This document shows, one piece after another, positions 25,479 to 34,587 of a stretch of DNA of 64,000 nucleotides (within the stretch, counting starts at the first letter, position 1; the number at the start of each line of letters is the position of its first letter). This DNA comes from Streptomyces sp. CB00455. GTDB lineage: Bacteria; Actinomycetota; Actinomycetes; Streptomycetales; Streptomycetaceae. A program made the translations under genes and the position numbers. Location of the stretch: contig NZ_LIVQ01000011.1 in NCBI RefSeq assembly GCF_001905445.1, positions 62,001-126,000 of the forward strand, written 5' to 3'. A model generated the notes under the pieces. That model searched no databases. It saw only the letters and a program-made list of their open reading frames with translations, and was not told the origin of the DNA.

Positions 25479-25793
25479 ACCGCCCGACGCGGGACGGTAC
25501 GCACCACCACACCGCGCATGACCGAGGCGGGCCGGGTCAGCGACCCGGCCCGCCTCGGTCATGCGCGGTGTGCGTCAGCGCCACGCCAGGACGTTCGTCC
25601 GTCCCGGGTCACGCTTGTGTCACGGAATATCGACAGCCGGCAATTGTTTTCCCGGCCGCGACACGCCCGCCGGACCAACCGTCTGAAATTTCCCCCGAAA
25701 CCATCCGGAACGCACCGGGAATTCCCGCCGGAGATTGCCGGGGCGCCCCCGCCCGGGGGCGGCTGAATCCCCCTCAGGTTCGCTACATTTCCT
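25479..25793. other. convergent intergenic region
   Basis: Contains the 31-bp stem terminator (25508-25572), a locally AT-richer stretch at about 25600-25720 with no gene, and a second small hairpin (GCCCCCG-CC-CGGGGGC, 25745-25760) near the WYL gene stop. Confidence 0.5.
25508..25572. terminator. 31-bp perfect inverted repeat with 3-nt loop
   Basis: 25508-25538 and 25542-25572 are exact reverse complements separated by AGC. It lies between the convergent PAP2 and WYL genes and can terminate both strands. Confidence 0.85.
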
Positions 25794-26762
25794 TCACGAA
25801 CGGGGCTCCACGGCCCGGGCCAACAGATCCCTCGCGGCCCTGATCCGGTCCGTCAGCTCCGGCGGCTCGACCACCTCGAACTCGCAGCCGAGCAGCATGA
25901 GGTGAATCACCAGGACGTCCAGGCTCACCGCCCCGGTCCGCAGCAGGCAGCTCTGCCCGTCGACCGGTTCCAGGGCTCCGTCGCTGGGCCCGACGGTCTG
26001 CGCGGCCTCCTCGGCGGACACCGCCAGCCGCACCACCGCGCGGGCGGCGTACACGCGCTGCGAGACCCCGTGCGAGACGTAGGCGGCGAGGTCCTCGTCC
26101 GGCGGCGGGCGCGGGGTGAACCGCGGTCCGTGGGGCGGCCGGGGCTCGATCCGGTCGGCCCGGAAGGTGCGCCAGTCCTCCCGGTCCAGGTCCCAGGCGA
26201 CGAGGTACCAGCGGGCTTCCGTGCACACCAGCCGGTGCGGTTCGACGACGCGCCGGGTGACGTTGCCGTCGTGGTCCCGGTAGCCGAAGCGCAGCCGCTC
26301 GCGGTCCCGGCACACGGCGGCGAGTTCGGTCAGCACCGAGGCGTCCACGGTCGAGCGCTGCGGCCCGCGCAGCATCGGCACGGTGAACTCGTTGAGGGCG
26401 GACACCCTGCGCCGCAGCCGCGAGGGCAGCACCTGTTCCAGCTTGGCGAGGGCCCGTACGGAAGCCTCCCCGATCCCCTCGACGCCGTTCCCGGCGGCCG
26501 TCCGCAGTCCCACGGCGACGGCCACGGCCTCGTCGTCGTCGAGCAGCAGCGGCGGCAGCTCGGCGCCCGCCCCCAATTGGTACCCGCCGCCGGTCCCGGG
26601 GCTGGCGTTCACCGGATACCCGAGCACGCGCAACCGGTCCACATCCCGCCGCACGGTCCGCGGCGTCACCCCGAGCCGGCCGGCGAGATCGGCGCCGGTC
26701 CATTCGCGGTGGGCCTGCAACAGCGACAACAGGCGCAGCAACCGTGCGGAAGTCTCAAGCAT
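25794..26762 (-). CDS. WYL-domain transcriptional regulator (322 aa)
   Basis: DeoR-like HTH at residues about 3-57 (RLLRLLSLLQAHREWTGADL, then GVTPRTVRRDVDRLRVLGYP) followed by a WYL domain (about 140-225; here the motif is EARWYLVAWDLDREDWRTFRADRI) and a C-terminal extension with LMLLGCEFEVVEPPEL. WYL regulators sense small nucleic-acid-like ligands and can activate or repress stress genes (PafB/C are relatives). No metabolic partner is adjacent. The start ATG 26762 (MLETSARLLRL) is where homology begins; no clear ribosome site. It is alone on the minus strand. Confidence 0.9.
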   Translation of the reverse strand: MLETSARLLRLLSLLQAHREWTGADLAGRLGVTPRTVRRDVDRLRVLGYPVNASPGTGGGYQLGAGAELPPLLLDDDEAVAVAVGLRTAAGNGVEGIGEASVRALAKLEQVLPSRLRRRVSALNEFTVPMLRGPQRSTVDASVLTELAAVCRDRERLRFGYRDHDGNVTRRVVEPHRLVCTEARWYLVAWDLDREDWRTFRADRIEPRPPHGPRFTPRPPPDEDLAAYVSHGVSQRVYAARAVVRLAVSAEEAAQTVGPSDGALEPVDGQSCLLRTGAVSLDVLVIHLMLLGCEFEVVEPPELTDRIRAARDLLARAVEPRS

Positions 26763-27039
26763 CCCCGAAGTCTGCCCGCCCCACCCCACTCCCGCCCCGC
26801 CACCCCCGACCACCCGGCCCCGCCGACCTCCCGGGCGCGGGGCCGCACCCACCCGGCACCCCCACCCCACCACCCCGACCACCCAGCCCCACCGACCTCC
26901 GAGACGCGGGGCCGCACCCACCCCGGCACCCCCACCCCGCCCTCCAACCACCCAGCCCGCCGGCGTTTGAGGCGCGGGGGTCCGGGGGCGGAGCCCCCGG
27001 CAGCGGCGCCGCAGCCGGACGACGTGCTCCGCCTCCCCC
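26763..27039. repeat. degenerate tandem repeats ending in a full REP-like copy
   Basis: Two copies of about 66 bp lie at 26804-26869 and 26873-26939 and each contains a degenerate version of the REP core (CCGACCTCC-GCGCGGGG). They run into a full copy at 26954-27012 with GCGTTTGAGGCGCGGGG and the hairpin CCGGGGGC-GGA-GCCCCCGG. The array follows the Rpf gene stop on the minus strand. Confidence 0.8.
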
Positions 27040-27808
<769 letters not shown>

Positions 27809-28059
27809 GCGGCGGCCTCCTTCGCCCCACCCGGTCGGCGGTCCCGCCGCCCCACCCAAACGGTCATCTCCGACCACCAACTGCTCGCAATCAGCACACA
27901 GTTGACAGGAAAAGGACGCTCCGGTCGGACCGTTCACTCCTCCGGGGGCCCGGTTCGATTCCGTTCCCTCAAATGGCGTGACTCCGGCCGCCGCTGCCCC
28001 GTTGAGTCCGGCGAGCCGGGAACCGCCCGGCCCCCGCACCTATGCCGAGGAGCCACCCC

Positions 28060-28872
28060 GTGCCGCGCATGCTCGACGTCAGTGATGAGGTACGTGCCGA
28101 GATCGGTGACGAAGAAGCCGACAGGCTGCTCGTCGGCGAGGACGCGCCGCGCAGTTACGACTGCACCTCCTGCCGCACCCCCGGAGACCCCGAGAGCGAC
28201 CGCACCAGCACGGTGCTGTTCGTCGGCGAGGAGACGGCCGTCCTCGCCTTCGCCCACGCCACCTGCATCCCCTCGCAGGTCGTCTCGGTCTCGGAGGAGC
28301 AGCTCCAGGGCGCCGTCGCCAGCATCACCGGCGACAGCCCGGCCCCGGCCGCCCCGGCCGCGGGCGAGGCCCCGCAGAACGTCCCCGGCGGCCAGGCCGT
28401 CCTCGGCATCACCAGCGGCCTGGTCCTGATCGGCGGCGAGCTCCACCCCGCCCTGGTGGTCGAGCCCACCGCGCCGATCGCCCGGCCCGGCAGCGAAGGT
28501 CCCGGCGACGACTTCCTCCCGCTCCTGATCGAGCAGGGCTTCATCCCGGTCATGGACACCGCCCAGCTTCCCTCCGCCCTCAACGGCTGGTCGGTCCTGC
28601 TCGCGGGCGGCCAGCTCCACGCCGTGCTCCAGCCGGGCATCGAGGGCGGCCGCCCCGTCGCCTGGTGGCAGGCGCACCAGGCGCTGTCGGTCACCGACGG
28701 CTGGCGGGCCGCCGTCAACAAGACCCAGCGCGTGCTCATCTACGCCGCTCCGGTCGGGTCCATCGGCCAGCAGCCCCGCGAGGACCTGCTGCGCGACGCC
28801 CTGGACAAGGCCGCCGCCGCGGGCAAGCTCGTGGCCGCCTCGATGCCACTGGCCGGTACGCCGGGCGCCTGA
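28060..28872 (+). CDS. conserved actinobacterial protein, unknown function (270 aa)
   Basis: No family I can name. The N-terminal third has a Cys pair in SYDCTSCRTPGD (about residues 34-45) and a later FAHATCIPSQ, which could bind a metal. The rest is an alpha/beta domain with repeated strand-like segments (VLGITSGLVLIGGELHPALVV, WSVLLAGGQLHAVL). There is no signal peptide or membrane helix. GTG 28060 is preceded by GAGGAG; an upstream ATG at 28042 has no such site. Two tandem hairpins follow the stop. It is divergent from the Rpf gene. Confidence 0.8.
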   Translation: MPRMLDVSDEVRAEIGDEEADRLLVGEDAPRSYDCTSCRTPGDPESDRTSTVLFVGEETAVLAFAHATCIPSQVVSVSEEQLQGAVASITGDSPAPAAPAAGEAPQNVPGGQAVLGITSGLVLIGGELHPALVVEPTAPIARPGSEGPGDDFLPLLIEQGFIPVMDTAQLPSALNGWSVLLAGGQLHAVLQPGIEGGRPVAWWQAHQALSVTDGWRAAVNKTQRVLIYAAPVGSIGQQPREDLLRDALDKAAAAGKLVAASMPLAGTPGA

Positions 28873-28893
28873 TCCACGAAGAGCACCGGAACG

Positions 28894-28966
28894 GCCGCCG
28901 GGCCCCCGCGAAGGGGGCCCGGCGGCATGCGCCGGGGGTGTGCGGTCCGTCCCGCACACCCCCGGC
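28894..28966 (+). terminator. two tandem perfect GC hairpins
   Basis: First: 14-bp stem 28894-28907/28913-28926 with loop GCGAA. Second: 15-bp stem 28931-28945/28952-28966 with loop TCCGTC. They follow the stop at 28872 and precede a gene on the same strand. Confidence 0.85.
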
Positions 28967-29027
28967 GATCTGCGTTTTGCGCCCCCTCACCCCGCATCCG
29001 CAGGGCGCTGGTTTCGTTGGCTGGTAC

Positions 29028-29417
29028 GTGCATTCATACGACTCCTCCCGCGCCCCGTCCCGTGCGAGCACCGTCTCGCACACCCCGATCTACGACGCCC
29101 TGTACTCGGAGTACCTGCGCTCCTTCCGGACGCTGCCGGGCGATCGCTCGGGCGAGGAGGACCTCGGCTTCACGGCCTTCTCGTACGACGGGCACGACGG
29201 GCACGGCGGGCACGGCGGCACGAGCAGCTCGTACGGCAGCGGCTGGGACTCCTGCGCATGGCAGCCGTCCCCGGGCTGGCAGCCCACCTACGTCCCGCAG
29301 CCCCAGCCGGCGTACTCGTACGCCGGCAGCCCCGCGAACGCCGACGGGCGGCAGCGCCAGACCGGGATGACGCACATCCCGGCGGCCCTGCCGCCCGCTC
29401 CGCGCCGGGGTTACTGA
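29028..29417 (+). CDS. small protein of unknown function, Tyr/Gly/His-rich (129 aa)
   Basis: Start taken at GTG 29028 (VHSYDSSRAPSRASTVSHTP), where the sequence becomes protein-like; the earlier frame runs through two terminator hairpins. The middle has a folded-looking segment, PIYDALYSEYLRSFRTLPGD, then an acidic turn. The rest is low complexity: a His/Gly/Asp repeat near residues 60-70 and a Pro/Tyr/Gln-rich end. No ribosome site is obvious. Codon use fits a real gene but function and family are unknown. It converges with der. Confidence 0.6.
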   Translation: MHSYDSSRAPSRASTVSHTPIYDALYSEYLRSFRTLPGDRSGEEDLGFTAFSYDGHDGHGGHGGTSSSYGSGWDSCAWQPSPGWQPTYVPQPQPAYSYAGSPANADGRQRQTGMTHIPAALPPAPRRGY

Positions 29418-29438
29418 CCACCCCGCCGCCGCGTCCCG

Positions 29439-30902
29439 CTACTTCTTCTTCTTGTACTGGGCGCCGCGCTTCTCGCGCACCCGCACCGAGATGTGGATCG
29501 GGGTGCCCTCGAAGCCGAACTCCTCGCGCAGTCGGCGCTCGATGAAGCGCCGGTAGCCGTGCTCCAGGAAGCCCGAGGCGAAGAGGACGAACCGCGGCGG
29601 CTTGCTGCCCGCCTGGGTGCCGAACAGGATGCGGGGCTGCTTTCCGCCGCGGATCGGGTGCGGGTGGGCGGCGACGACCTCGCCGAGGAAGGCGTTCAGC
29701 CGGCCGGTGGGGACACGCGTCTCCCAGCCGGCGAGGGCGGCCTCGATCGCCGGGACCAGCTTCTCCATGTGGCGGCCGGTGAGCGCCGAGACGTTCACCC
29801 GGGGCGCCCAGGCGACCTGCTGCATCTCGGTCTCGATCTCGCGCTCGAGGTAGTAGCGGCGCTCCTCGTCGAGCTCGTCCCACTTGTTGTAGGCGATCAC
29901 GATCGCGCGGCCGGCCTCGACGGCCATGGTGATGATGCGCTGGTCCTGGACGCTGATGTTCTCGGTGGTGTCGATCAGGATGACCGCCACCTCCGCCTTC
30001 TCCACGGCGGCGGCCGTGCGCAAGGAGGCGTAGTAGTCGGCGCCCTGCTGGAGGTGGACCTTCTTGCGGATGCCGGCGGTGTCGATGAACTTCCAGGTGA
30101 TCCCGCCGAGCTGGATCAGCTCGTCGACCGGGTCGCGGGTGGTGCCGGCCAGCTCGTTGACGACGACACGGTCCTCCTTCGCGACCTTGTTGAGCAGCGA
30201 GGACTTGCCGACGTTCGGACGGCCGATCAGCGCGATGCGGCGCGGGCCGCCGGGGGCGGCGGCGCCGAAGGTCTGCTCGGGGGCCTCCGGGAGGGCTTCG
30301 AGGACCGCGTCCAGCATGTCGCCGGTGCCGCGGCCGTGGAGCGAGGAGACGGGGTGCGGCAGGCCGAGGCCGAGCGACCACAGGGAGGCCGCGTCGGACT
30401 CGCCGCTCTGGCCGTCGACCTTGTTGGCGCACAGCACGACGGGCTTGCCGGCCTTGCGCAGCAGCCGGACGACGGCCTCGTCGGTGTCGGTGGCGCCGAC
30501 CTTGGCGTCCACGACGAAGACGACGGCGTCGGCGGCCTCGATGGCGTATTCGGCCTGGGCGGCGACGGAGGCGTCGATGCCGAGGACGTCCTGCTCCCAG
30601 CCGCCGGTGTCGACGACCTTGAAGCGCCGGCCGGCCCATTCGGCCTCGTAGGTGACCCGGTCGCGGGTGACGCCCGGCTTGTCCTCGACGACCGCCTCAC
30701 GGCGGCCGATGATGCGGTTCACCAGGGTCGACTTGCCGACATTGGGCCGGCCGACGACGGCGAGGACGGGGAGGGGGCCGGAGGCGGCCGCCTCGATCGC
30801 GCCTTCGACGTCCTCGATGTCGAAGCCCTCTTCCGCGGCGAGCTCCATGAACTCCGCGTACTCGGCATCGCCAAGTGCTCCGTGGTCGTGCTGGTCGTTC
30901 AT
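29439..30902 (-). CDS. der: ribosome-biogenesis GTPase Der/EngA (487 aa)
   Basis: Essential double GTPase that helps assemble the 50S subunit. G domain 1 starts with [14 protein letters not shown] (residues 51-64) and has DTGGW as its G3 motif; G domain 2 carries [14 protein letters not shown] and DTAGIR; a C-terminal KH-like domain follows, ending in a Lys-rich YKKKK. The first 45 residues are an acidic N-terminal extension. The start ATG 30902 has AGGAA upstream. It is the last gene of a cmk-plsC-der group on the minus strand, 76 bp from plsC. Confidence 0.96.
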   Translation of the reverse strand: MNDQHDHGALGDAEYAEFMELAAEEGFDIEDVEGAIEAAASGPLPVLAVVGRPNVGKSTLVNRIIGRREAVVEDKPGVTRDRVTYEAEWAGRRFKVVDTGGWEQDVLGIDASVAAQAEYAIEAADAVVFVVDAKVGATDTDEAVVRLLRKAGKPVVLCANKVDGQSGESDAASLWSLGLGLPHPVSSLHGRGTGDMLDAVLEALPEAPEQTFGAAAPGGPRRIALIGRPNVGKSSLLNKVAKEDRVVVNELAGTTRDPVDELIQLGGITWKFIDTAGIRKKVHLQQGADYYASLRTAAAVEKAEVAVILIDTTENISVQDQRIITMAVEAGRAIVIAYNKWDELDEERRYYLEREIETEMQQVAWAPRVNVSALTGRHMEKLVPAIEAALAGWETRVPTGRLNAFLGEVVAAHPHPIRGGKQPRILFGTQAGSKPPRFVLFASGFLEHGYRRFIERRLREEFGFEGTPIHISVRVREKRGAQYKKKK

Positions 30903-30978
30903 GAAGTCCGTTCCTCGTCGTCCGTGGTGGTCGGTGGTCCCGCGCGGCGCGCGGTTCCACTACTAGGTCAAGTCTCGC

Positions 30979-31626
30979 TCAGCGCCCGGTGAGGCGCTTG
31001 GCGTCGGCCAGGTGGGCGGTGAGCCGGTCCTGGATGCGTGCGGTGGCCTCGTCCAGGGCGCTGCGGGTACGGCGGCCACTGCCGTCCCCCGCGTCGAACG
31101 CCGACCCGTAGACGACGTCGACCCGGCTCCCGAGGGCCGGCAGGCGCTTGACGAGCCGGCCCGGGGTGTCGCCGCTGCCCAGGACGGCCACCGGCACGAT
31201 GGGTGCGCCGCTGCGGACCGCGAAGTACGCGAGGCCCGCGCGCAGGGAGGCGAAGTCGCCTTCGCCCCTGGTGCCCTCGGGAAAGATGCCGAGGGCACCT
31301 CCATTGTCGAGCACGCCGAGGGCGCGGCCTATCGCGGTCCGGTCGGCGCCGCCGCGGTCGACCTTGACCTGCCCGATCCCTTCGAGGAAGGGGCCGAGCG
31401 GGCCGACATACGCTTCCTTCTTGATCAGGAAGTGCAGGGGGCGGGGCGCGGTGCCCATCACCATGGGGCCGTCTATGTTGTGCGAGTGGTTCACGGCGAG
31501 GATGACGGGGCCGCAGGCCGGCACCTTCCAGGCGCCGAGCACGCGGGGCTTCCATAGCCCGTACATGAGACCGACGCCGATGCGCCTGCCGATCGCCGCA
31601 CCCCGCAGAGAGGGCGCTTGGCTCAC
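30979..31626 (-). CDS. 1-acyl-sn-glycerol-3-phosphate acyltransferase-like (PlsC family, 215 aa)
   Basis: Membrane-associated acyltransferase of phospholipid synthesis. Motif I is NHSHNID (46-52), the acyl-acceptor motif is FPEGTR near residue 118, and PIVPVAVLGSGD is the last conserved block. The protein is short and lacks an obvious long membrane helix apart from residues about 12-35. The GTG start 31626 overlaps the cmk stop as GTGA, so it is coupled to cmk. The acyl acceptor is inferred, not shown. Confidence 0.9.
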   Translation of the reverse strand: MSQAPSLRGAAIGRRIGVGLMYGLWKPRVLGAWKVPACGPVILAVNHSHNIDGPMVMGTAPRPLHFLIKKEAYVGPLGPFLEGIGQVKVDRGGADRTAIGRALGVLDNGGALGIFPEGTRGEGDFASLRAGLAYFAVRSGAPIVPVAVLGSGDTPGRLVKRLPALGSRVDVVYGSAFDAGDGSGRRTRSALDEATARIQDRLTAHLADAKRLTGR

Positions 31627-32339
31627 TTGCGGCCCGCCCGGTCGTCGCGGCGCTCTTCGACCAGCGTGACCACGCATTCGATGACCTGGTCCAGGGTGAG
31701 GTCGGTGGTGTCCACCTCGACCGCGTCGCCGGCCTTGGCCAGCGGGGAGGTCTTGCGGCCGGAGTCGGCGGCGTCGCGCTTGATCAGTGCTTCCTTGGTG
31801 GCCGCGAGGCCCGCGGCCTCCTTGCCGCGGAGCTCGCCGCTGCGCCGGGCGGCGCGCGCCTCGGCGGAGGCGGTCAGGAAGACCTTGAGGTCGGCGCCGG
31901 GCAGGACGGTGGTGCCGATGTCCCGGCCCTCGACGACGATGCCCTCGGCCTCGGCGGCCGCGCGGGCGGCGATGGAGCGCTGGAGCTCGGTGATGAGGGC
32001 GCGCACCTCGGGGACGGCGCTGACGGCGCTGACCTTGGAGGTGACCTCCTGGGTGCGGATGGGGCCGGCGGCGTCCATGCCGTCCACCGTGATGGTGGGG
32101 GCGGCCGGGTCGGTGCCCGAGACGATGGCGGGCTTGCCCGCGGCAACGGCGACGGCCTGCGGGTCGTCCGTGTCGACGCCGTTGGTGATCATCCACCAGG
32201 TGATGGCCCGGTACTGGGCGCCGGTGTCCAGGTAGCGCAGCCCGAGCTTGGCGGCCACCGCCTTGGAGGTGCTGGACTTGCCCGTGCCGGAGGGACCGTC
32301 GATGGCGACGATCACGGCTGCCGGAGCTGCGGTTTCCAC
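31623..32339 (-). CDS. cmk: (d)CMP kinase (238 aa)
   Basis: Phosphorylates CMP and dCMP. P-loop GPSGTGKSSTSK at residues 15-26; the NMP-binding region includes LDTGAQYRAITWW, and EGRDIGTTVLPGADLKVFLTAS is the family signature. Length is normal. The GTG at 32339 follows a GGAAGG-like site. The downstream plsC gene overlaps by 4 nt. The 430 bp upstream holds degenerate repeats rather than a gene. Confidence 0.95.
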   Translation of the reverse strand: METAAPAAVIVAIDGPSGTGKSSTSKAVAAKLGLRYLDTGAQYRAITWWMITNGVDTDDPQAVAVAAGKPAIVSGTDPAAPTITVDGMDAAGPIRTQEVTSKVSAVSAVPEVRALITELQRSIAARAAAEAEGIVVEGRDIGTTVLPGADLKVFLTASAEARAARRSGELRGKEAAGLAATKEALIKRDAADSGRKTSPLAKAGDAVEVDTTDLTLDQVIECVVTLVEERRDDRAGRK

Positions 32340-32770
32340 GGTGCGGGCACCTTCCTGGTTGCGCGTACGTGTCCGGGCGCGCCAAAGCGCCCCTCTCCAA
32401 GGTTACCGGCCCCCGGGGGACTCCGGCCCCGCTCGTCCCGAGGGGGCCGCAGCGGGGGCCCCGGCGGGCGGGCGGGCGGGCGGGGCGCGGGGCCGGGTCC
32501 CGGCGCCAATCGGCGGGACCGGGCCGACCGGCGGAGCCCGGCCATAGGCGGCCCCGGGCCGAAAGGCGGCGCGCGGCCGATAGGCGGACCGAGCCCGGAG
32601 GCGGACCCGGGCCGGGAGGCGGACCCGGGCCGAGGGACGGCCCCAGGCCGAGGGACGGCGCGCGGCCGAAGGGCGGCCCGGGCAGGCCGGCGCGCGGCCG
32701 AGGGGAGCCGACCGGGGCCGAGCGGTGGGACCGGGCCGACCGGCGGCGCGCGGACGGGGGGCGGCGCCGG
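32340..32770. repeat. degenerate GC-rich tandem repeats between tyrA and cmk
   Basis: From about 32490 to 32760 the sequence is a chain of diverged units of roughly 18 bp around GGCGGACCCGGGCCGA. No gene is convincing here. It lies between the tyrA stop and the cmk start on the minus strand, so it is transcribed if the two are cotranscribed. Confidence 0.7.
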
Positions 32771-33859
32771 TTACTGCTGGCGCAGTGCCCAGCCCCGCTC
32801 GCGCAGCTCGGCTGTCAGGCCCGCCACGGCCCTCGGCTCCACCATCAGCTGGACCAGGCCGGCCTGCTGACCCGTCGCGTGTTCGATCCGTACGTCCTCG
32901 ATGTTGACCCCGGCCCGCCCGGCGTCGGCGAAGATCCGGGCCAGCTCGCCCGGCTGGTCGCTGATGAGGACGGCGACCGTCTCGTAGAGCGTGGGCGCCG
33001 CGCCGTGCTTGCCGGGCACGCGGACCCGGCCGGCGTTGCCGCGGCGCAGGACGTCCTCGATGCCCGCCGCTCCCCCGCGCCGCTTCTCGGCGTCGGCGGA
33101 CTGCAGGCCGCGCAGGGCCTCGACGGTTTCCTCCAGGTCGGCGGCGATGCCGGCGAGCACGTCGGCGACCGGGCCGGGATTGGCCGACAGGATCTCCACC
33201 CACATCCCCGGGTCGGAGGCCGCGATGCGGGTGACGTCGCGGATGCCCTGCCCGCACAGCCGGACGGCGGTCTCGTCGGCCTCCTCCAGCCGGGCCGCGA
33301 CCATGCTCGACACCAGCTGGGGGGTGTGGGAGACGAGCGCCACGGCCCGGTCGTGGGCGTCCGCGTCCATGACGACGGGGACGGCGCGGCACAGGGACAC
33401 CAGCTCCAGGGCCAGGTTCAGGACCTCGTGCTCGGTGTCCCGGGTGGGGGTCAGCACCCAGGGGCGGCCCTCGAAGAGGTCCGCGGTGGCCGCCAGGGGG
33501 CCCGACCGTTCCTTGCCCGCCATGGGGTGGGTGCCGATGTACGCCGTGACGTCCACGCCTAGCTCGGCGAGCTCCCGGCGGGGTCCGCCCTTGACGCTGG
33601 CCACGTCGACGTAGGCCCGCGCCAGGCCGCGTCCGATCGCGTCGGCCAGCGAGGCGGCCACGTGGGCCGGCGGTACGGCGACGACCGCGAGGTCGACCTG
33701 GCCGTCGGGGGCGTCGTCCGTGCCGGCGCCGAGGGCGGCGGCCGTGCGGGCCTGGGCCGGGTCGTGGTCGGTGAGGTGGACGGTGATCCCGCGGGCGGTC
33801 AGGGCCAGCGCCGCGGAGGTGCCGATCAGTCCGGTTCCGATGACGACGGCGGTTCTCAC
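32771..33859 (-). CDS. tyrA: prephenate dehydrogenase with ACT domain (362 aa)
   Basis: Oxidative decarboxylation of prephenate in tyrosine synthesis. The NAD-binding GTGLIGTS motif is at about residues 9-16; the catalytic His/substrate block is THPMAGKERSGP near residue 102; a second helical domain and SHTPQLVSSMVA follow. The last 75 residues (ETVAVLISDQPGELARIFAD) form an ACT domain, probably a feedback site for tyrosine. GTG 33859 follows GGAG by 6 nt. A 13-bp direct repeat lies about 215 bp upstream. Confidence 0.93.
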   Translation of the reverse strand: MRTAVVIGTGLIGTSAALALTARGITVHLTDHDPAQARTAAALGAGTDDAPDGQVDLAVVAVPPAHVAASLADAIGRGLARAYVDVASVKGGPRRELAELGVDVTAYIGTHPMAGKERSGPLAATADLFEGRPWVLTPTRDTEHEVLNLALELVSLCRAVPVVMDADAHDRAVALVSHTPQLVSSMVAARLEEADETAVRLCGQGIRDVTRIAASDPGMWVEILSANPGPVADVLAGIAADLEETVEALRGLQSADAEKRRGGAAGIEDVLRRGNAGRVRVPGKHGAAPTLYETVAVLISDQPGELARIFADAGRAGVNIEDVRIEHATGQQAGLVQLMVEPRAVAGLTAELRERGWALRQQ

Positions 33860-34163
33860 GGGCACTCCAGGGGTCTGCGGCGCGGTGACGGCTGTCGGGC
33901 CAGGGTAGCCAGTCCGGGGACCACCGCGGCGCGAGGGCCCGGCGGCCGGCCGCTCCGGATCCGTCCGCCGGGGGTGAGCCCGCCGCCGGCCCGGGGCAGC
34001 ATCTGCCCGCTCCGGTCCGCGCCCCGTGTCGCTCTCGCCCTCCTGCTCGGCGGCCTCCTGCGACGCCCCGGACGATGTCACCCGGAACGGGACGGTGTCA
34101 CCCGGAACAGACAGGGGCGCCACCTGGCGCAGCGCCCCGGCGGGCTGCTGTAGAACGATCGGC
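33860..34163. other. divergent intergenic region of tyrA and DUF952 genes
   Basis: 304 bp without a gene. It carries two copies of TGTCACCCGGAAC in phase (listed separately) and is otherwise GC-rich. Confidence 0.45.
34076..34108. promoter_or_regulatory. phased direct repeat TGTCACCCGGAAC x2 (20-bp period)
   Basis: Exact 13-bp copies at 34076-34088 and 34096-34108. A 20-bp period places them on the same face of the helix. They lie 56-88 bp before the DUF952 start and on the tyrA side about 215 bp upstream. I do not recognise the regulator. Confidence 0.4.
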
Positions 34164-34505
34164 ATGATCTTCCACATCGTCGCGCTCGCCGACTGGACCG
34201 CCGCTCCCGGGCTCCCCTACGCCCCGTCGTCCCTGGAGTCGCAGGGGTTCGTGCACTGTTGCGCGGACGTCCCCACCACGCTCGCGATCGCCGACGCGCA
34301 CTACCGCGGGGTACGGGGGACGCTGCTCGCGGTGGAGCTCGACGAGGGCTCCCTGACCGCCGAGGTCCGCCGCGAGGGCGGGCCCGGCAGCCGCTACCCG
34401 CACGTCCACGGTCCTGTGAACCGGGAGGCCGTGAGCCGCGTGTGGCAGGTGGCACGCACTCCCGGCAGCCCTGCCTCACTGGTCCCATGGGAGCCGGGCC
34501 ACTGA
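34164..34505 (+). CDS. DUF952 family protein (113 aa)
   Basis: Small cytoplasmic protein of the DUF952 family, whose biochemical role is not established; its fold is thought to be related to ADP-ribosyl-binding or glutathione-transferase-like proteins only distantly. The signature is intact: MIFHIVALADW at the start, YAPSSLESQGFVHCC near residue 20 (His and Cys), then LLAVELDEGSLTAEVR and YPHVHGPVN near residue 78. The ATG 34164 gives the typical family N-terminus. No clear ribosome site. It is 82 bp before the Rieske gene on the same strand. Confidence 0.87.
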   Translation: MIFHIVALADWTAAPGLPYAPSSLESQGFVHCCADVPTTLAIADAHYRGVRGTLLAVELDEGSLTAEVRREGGPGSRYPHVHGPVNREAVSRVWQVARTPGSPASLVPWEPGH

Positions 34506-34587
34506 AACGGCGCGGCACGCTTCACCTGAGGCGCGCCGCAGGCCAGGATGCTGCTCGCCCATCCGGCCACAATGCGAGGAGAGACAC

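Noticed and set aside
27940-27975. T-loop-like GGTTCGATTCC suggesting a tRNA 3' end
   Set aside because: The flanking bases do not form a 5-bp T-stem and no acceptor, D-arm or anticodon arm lies upstream.
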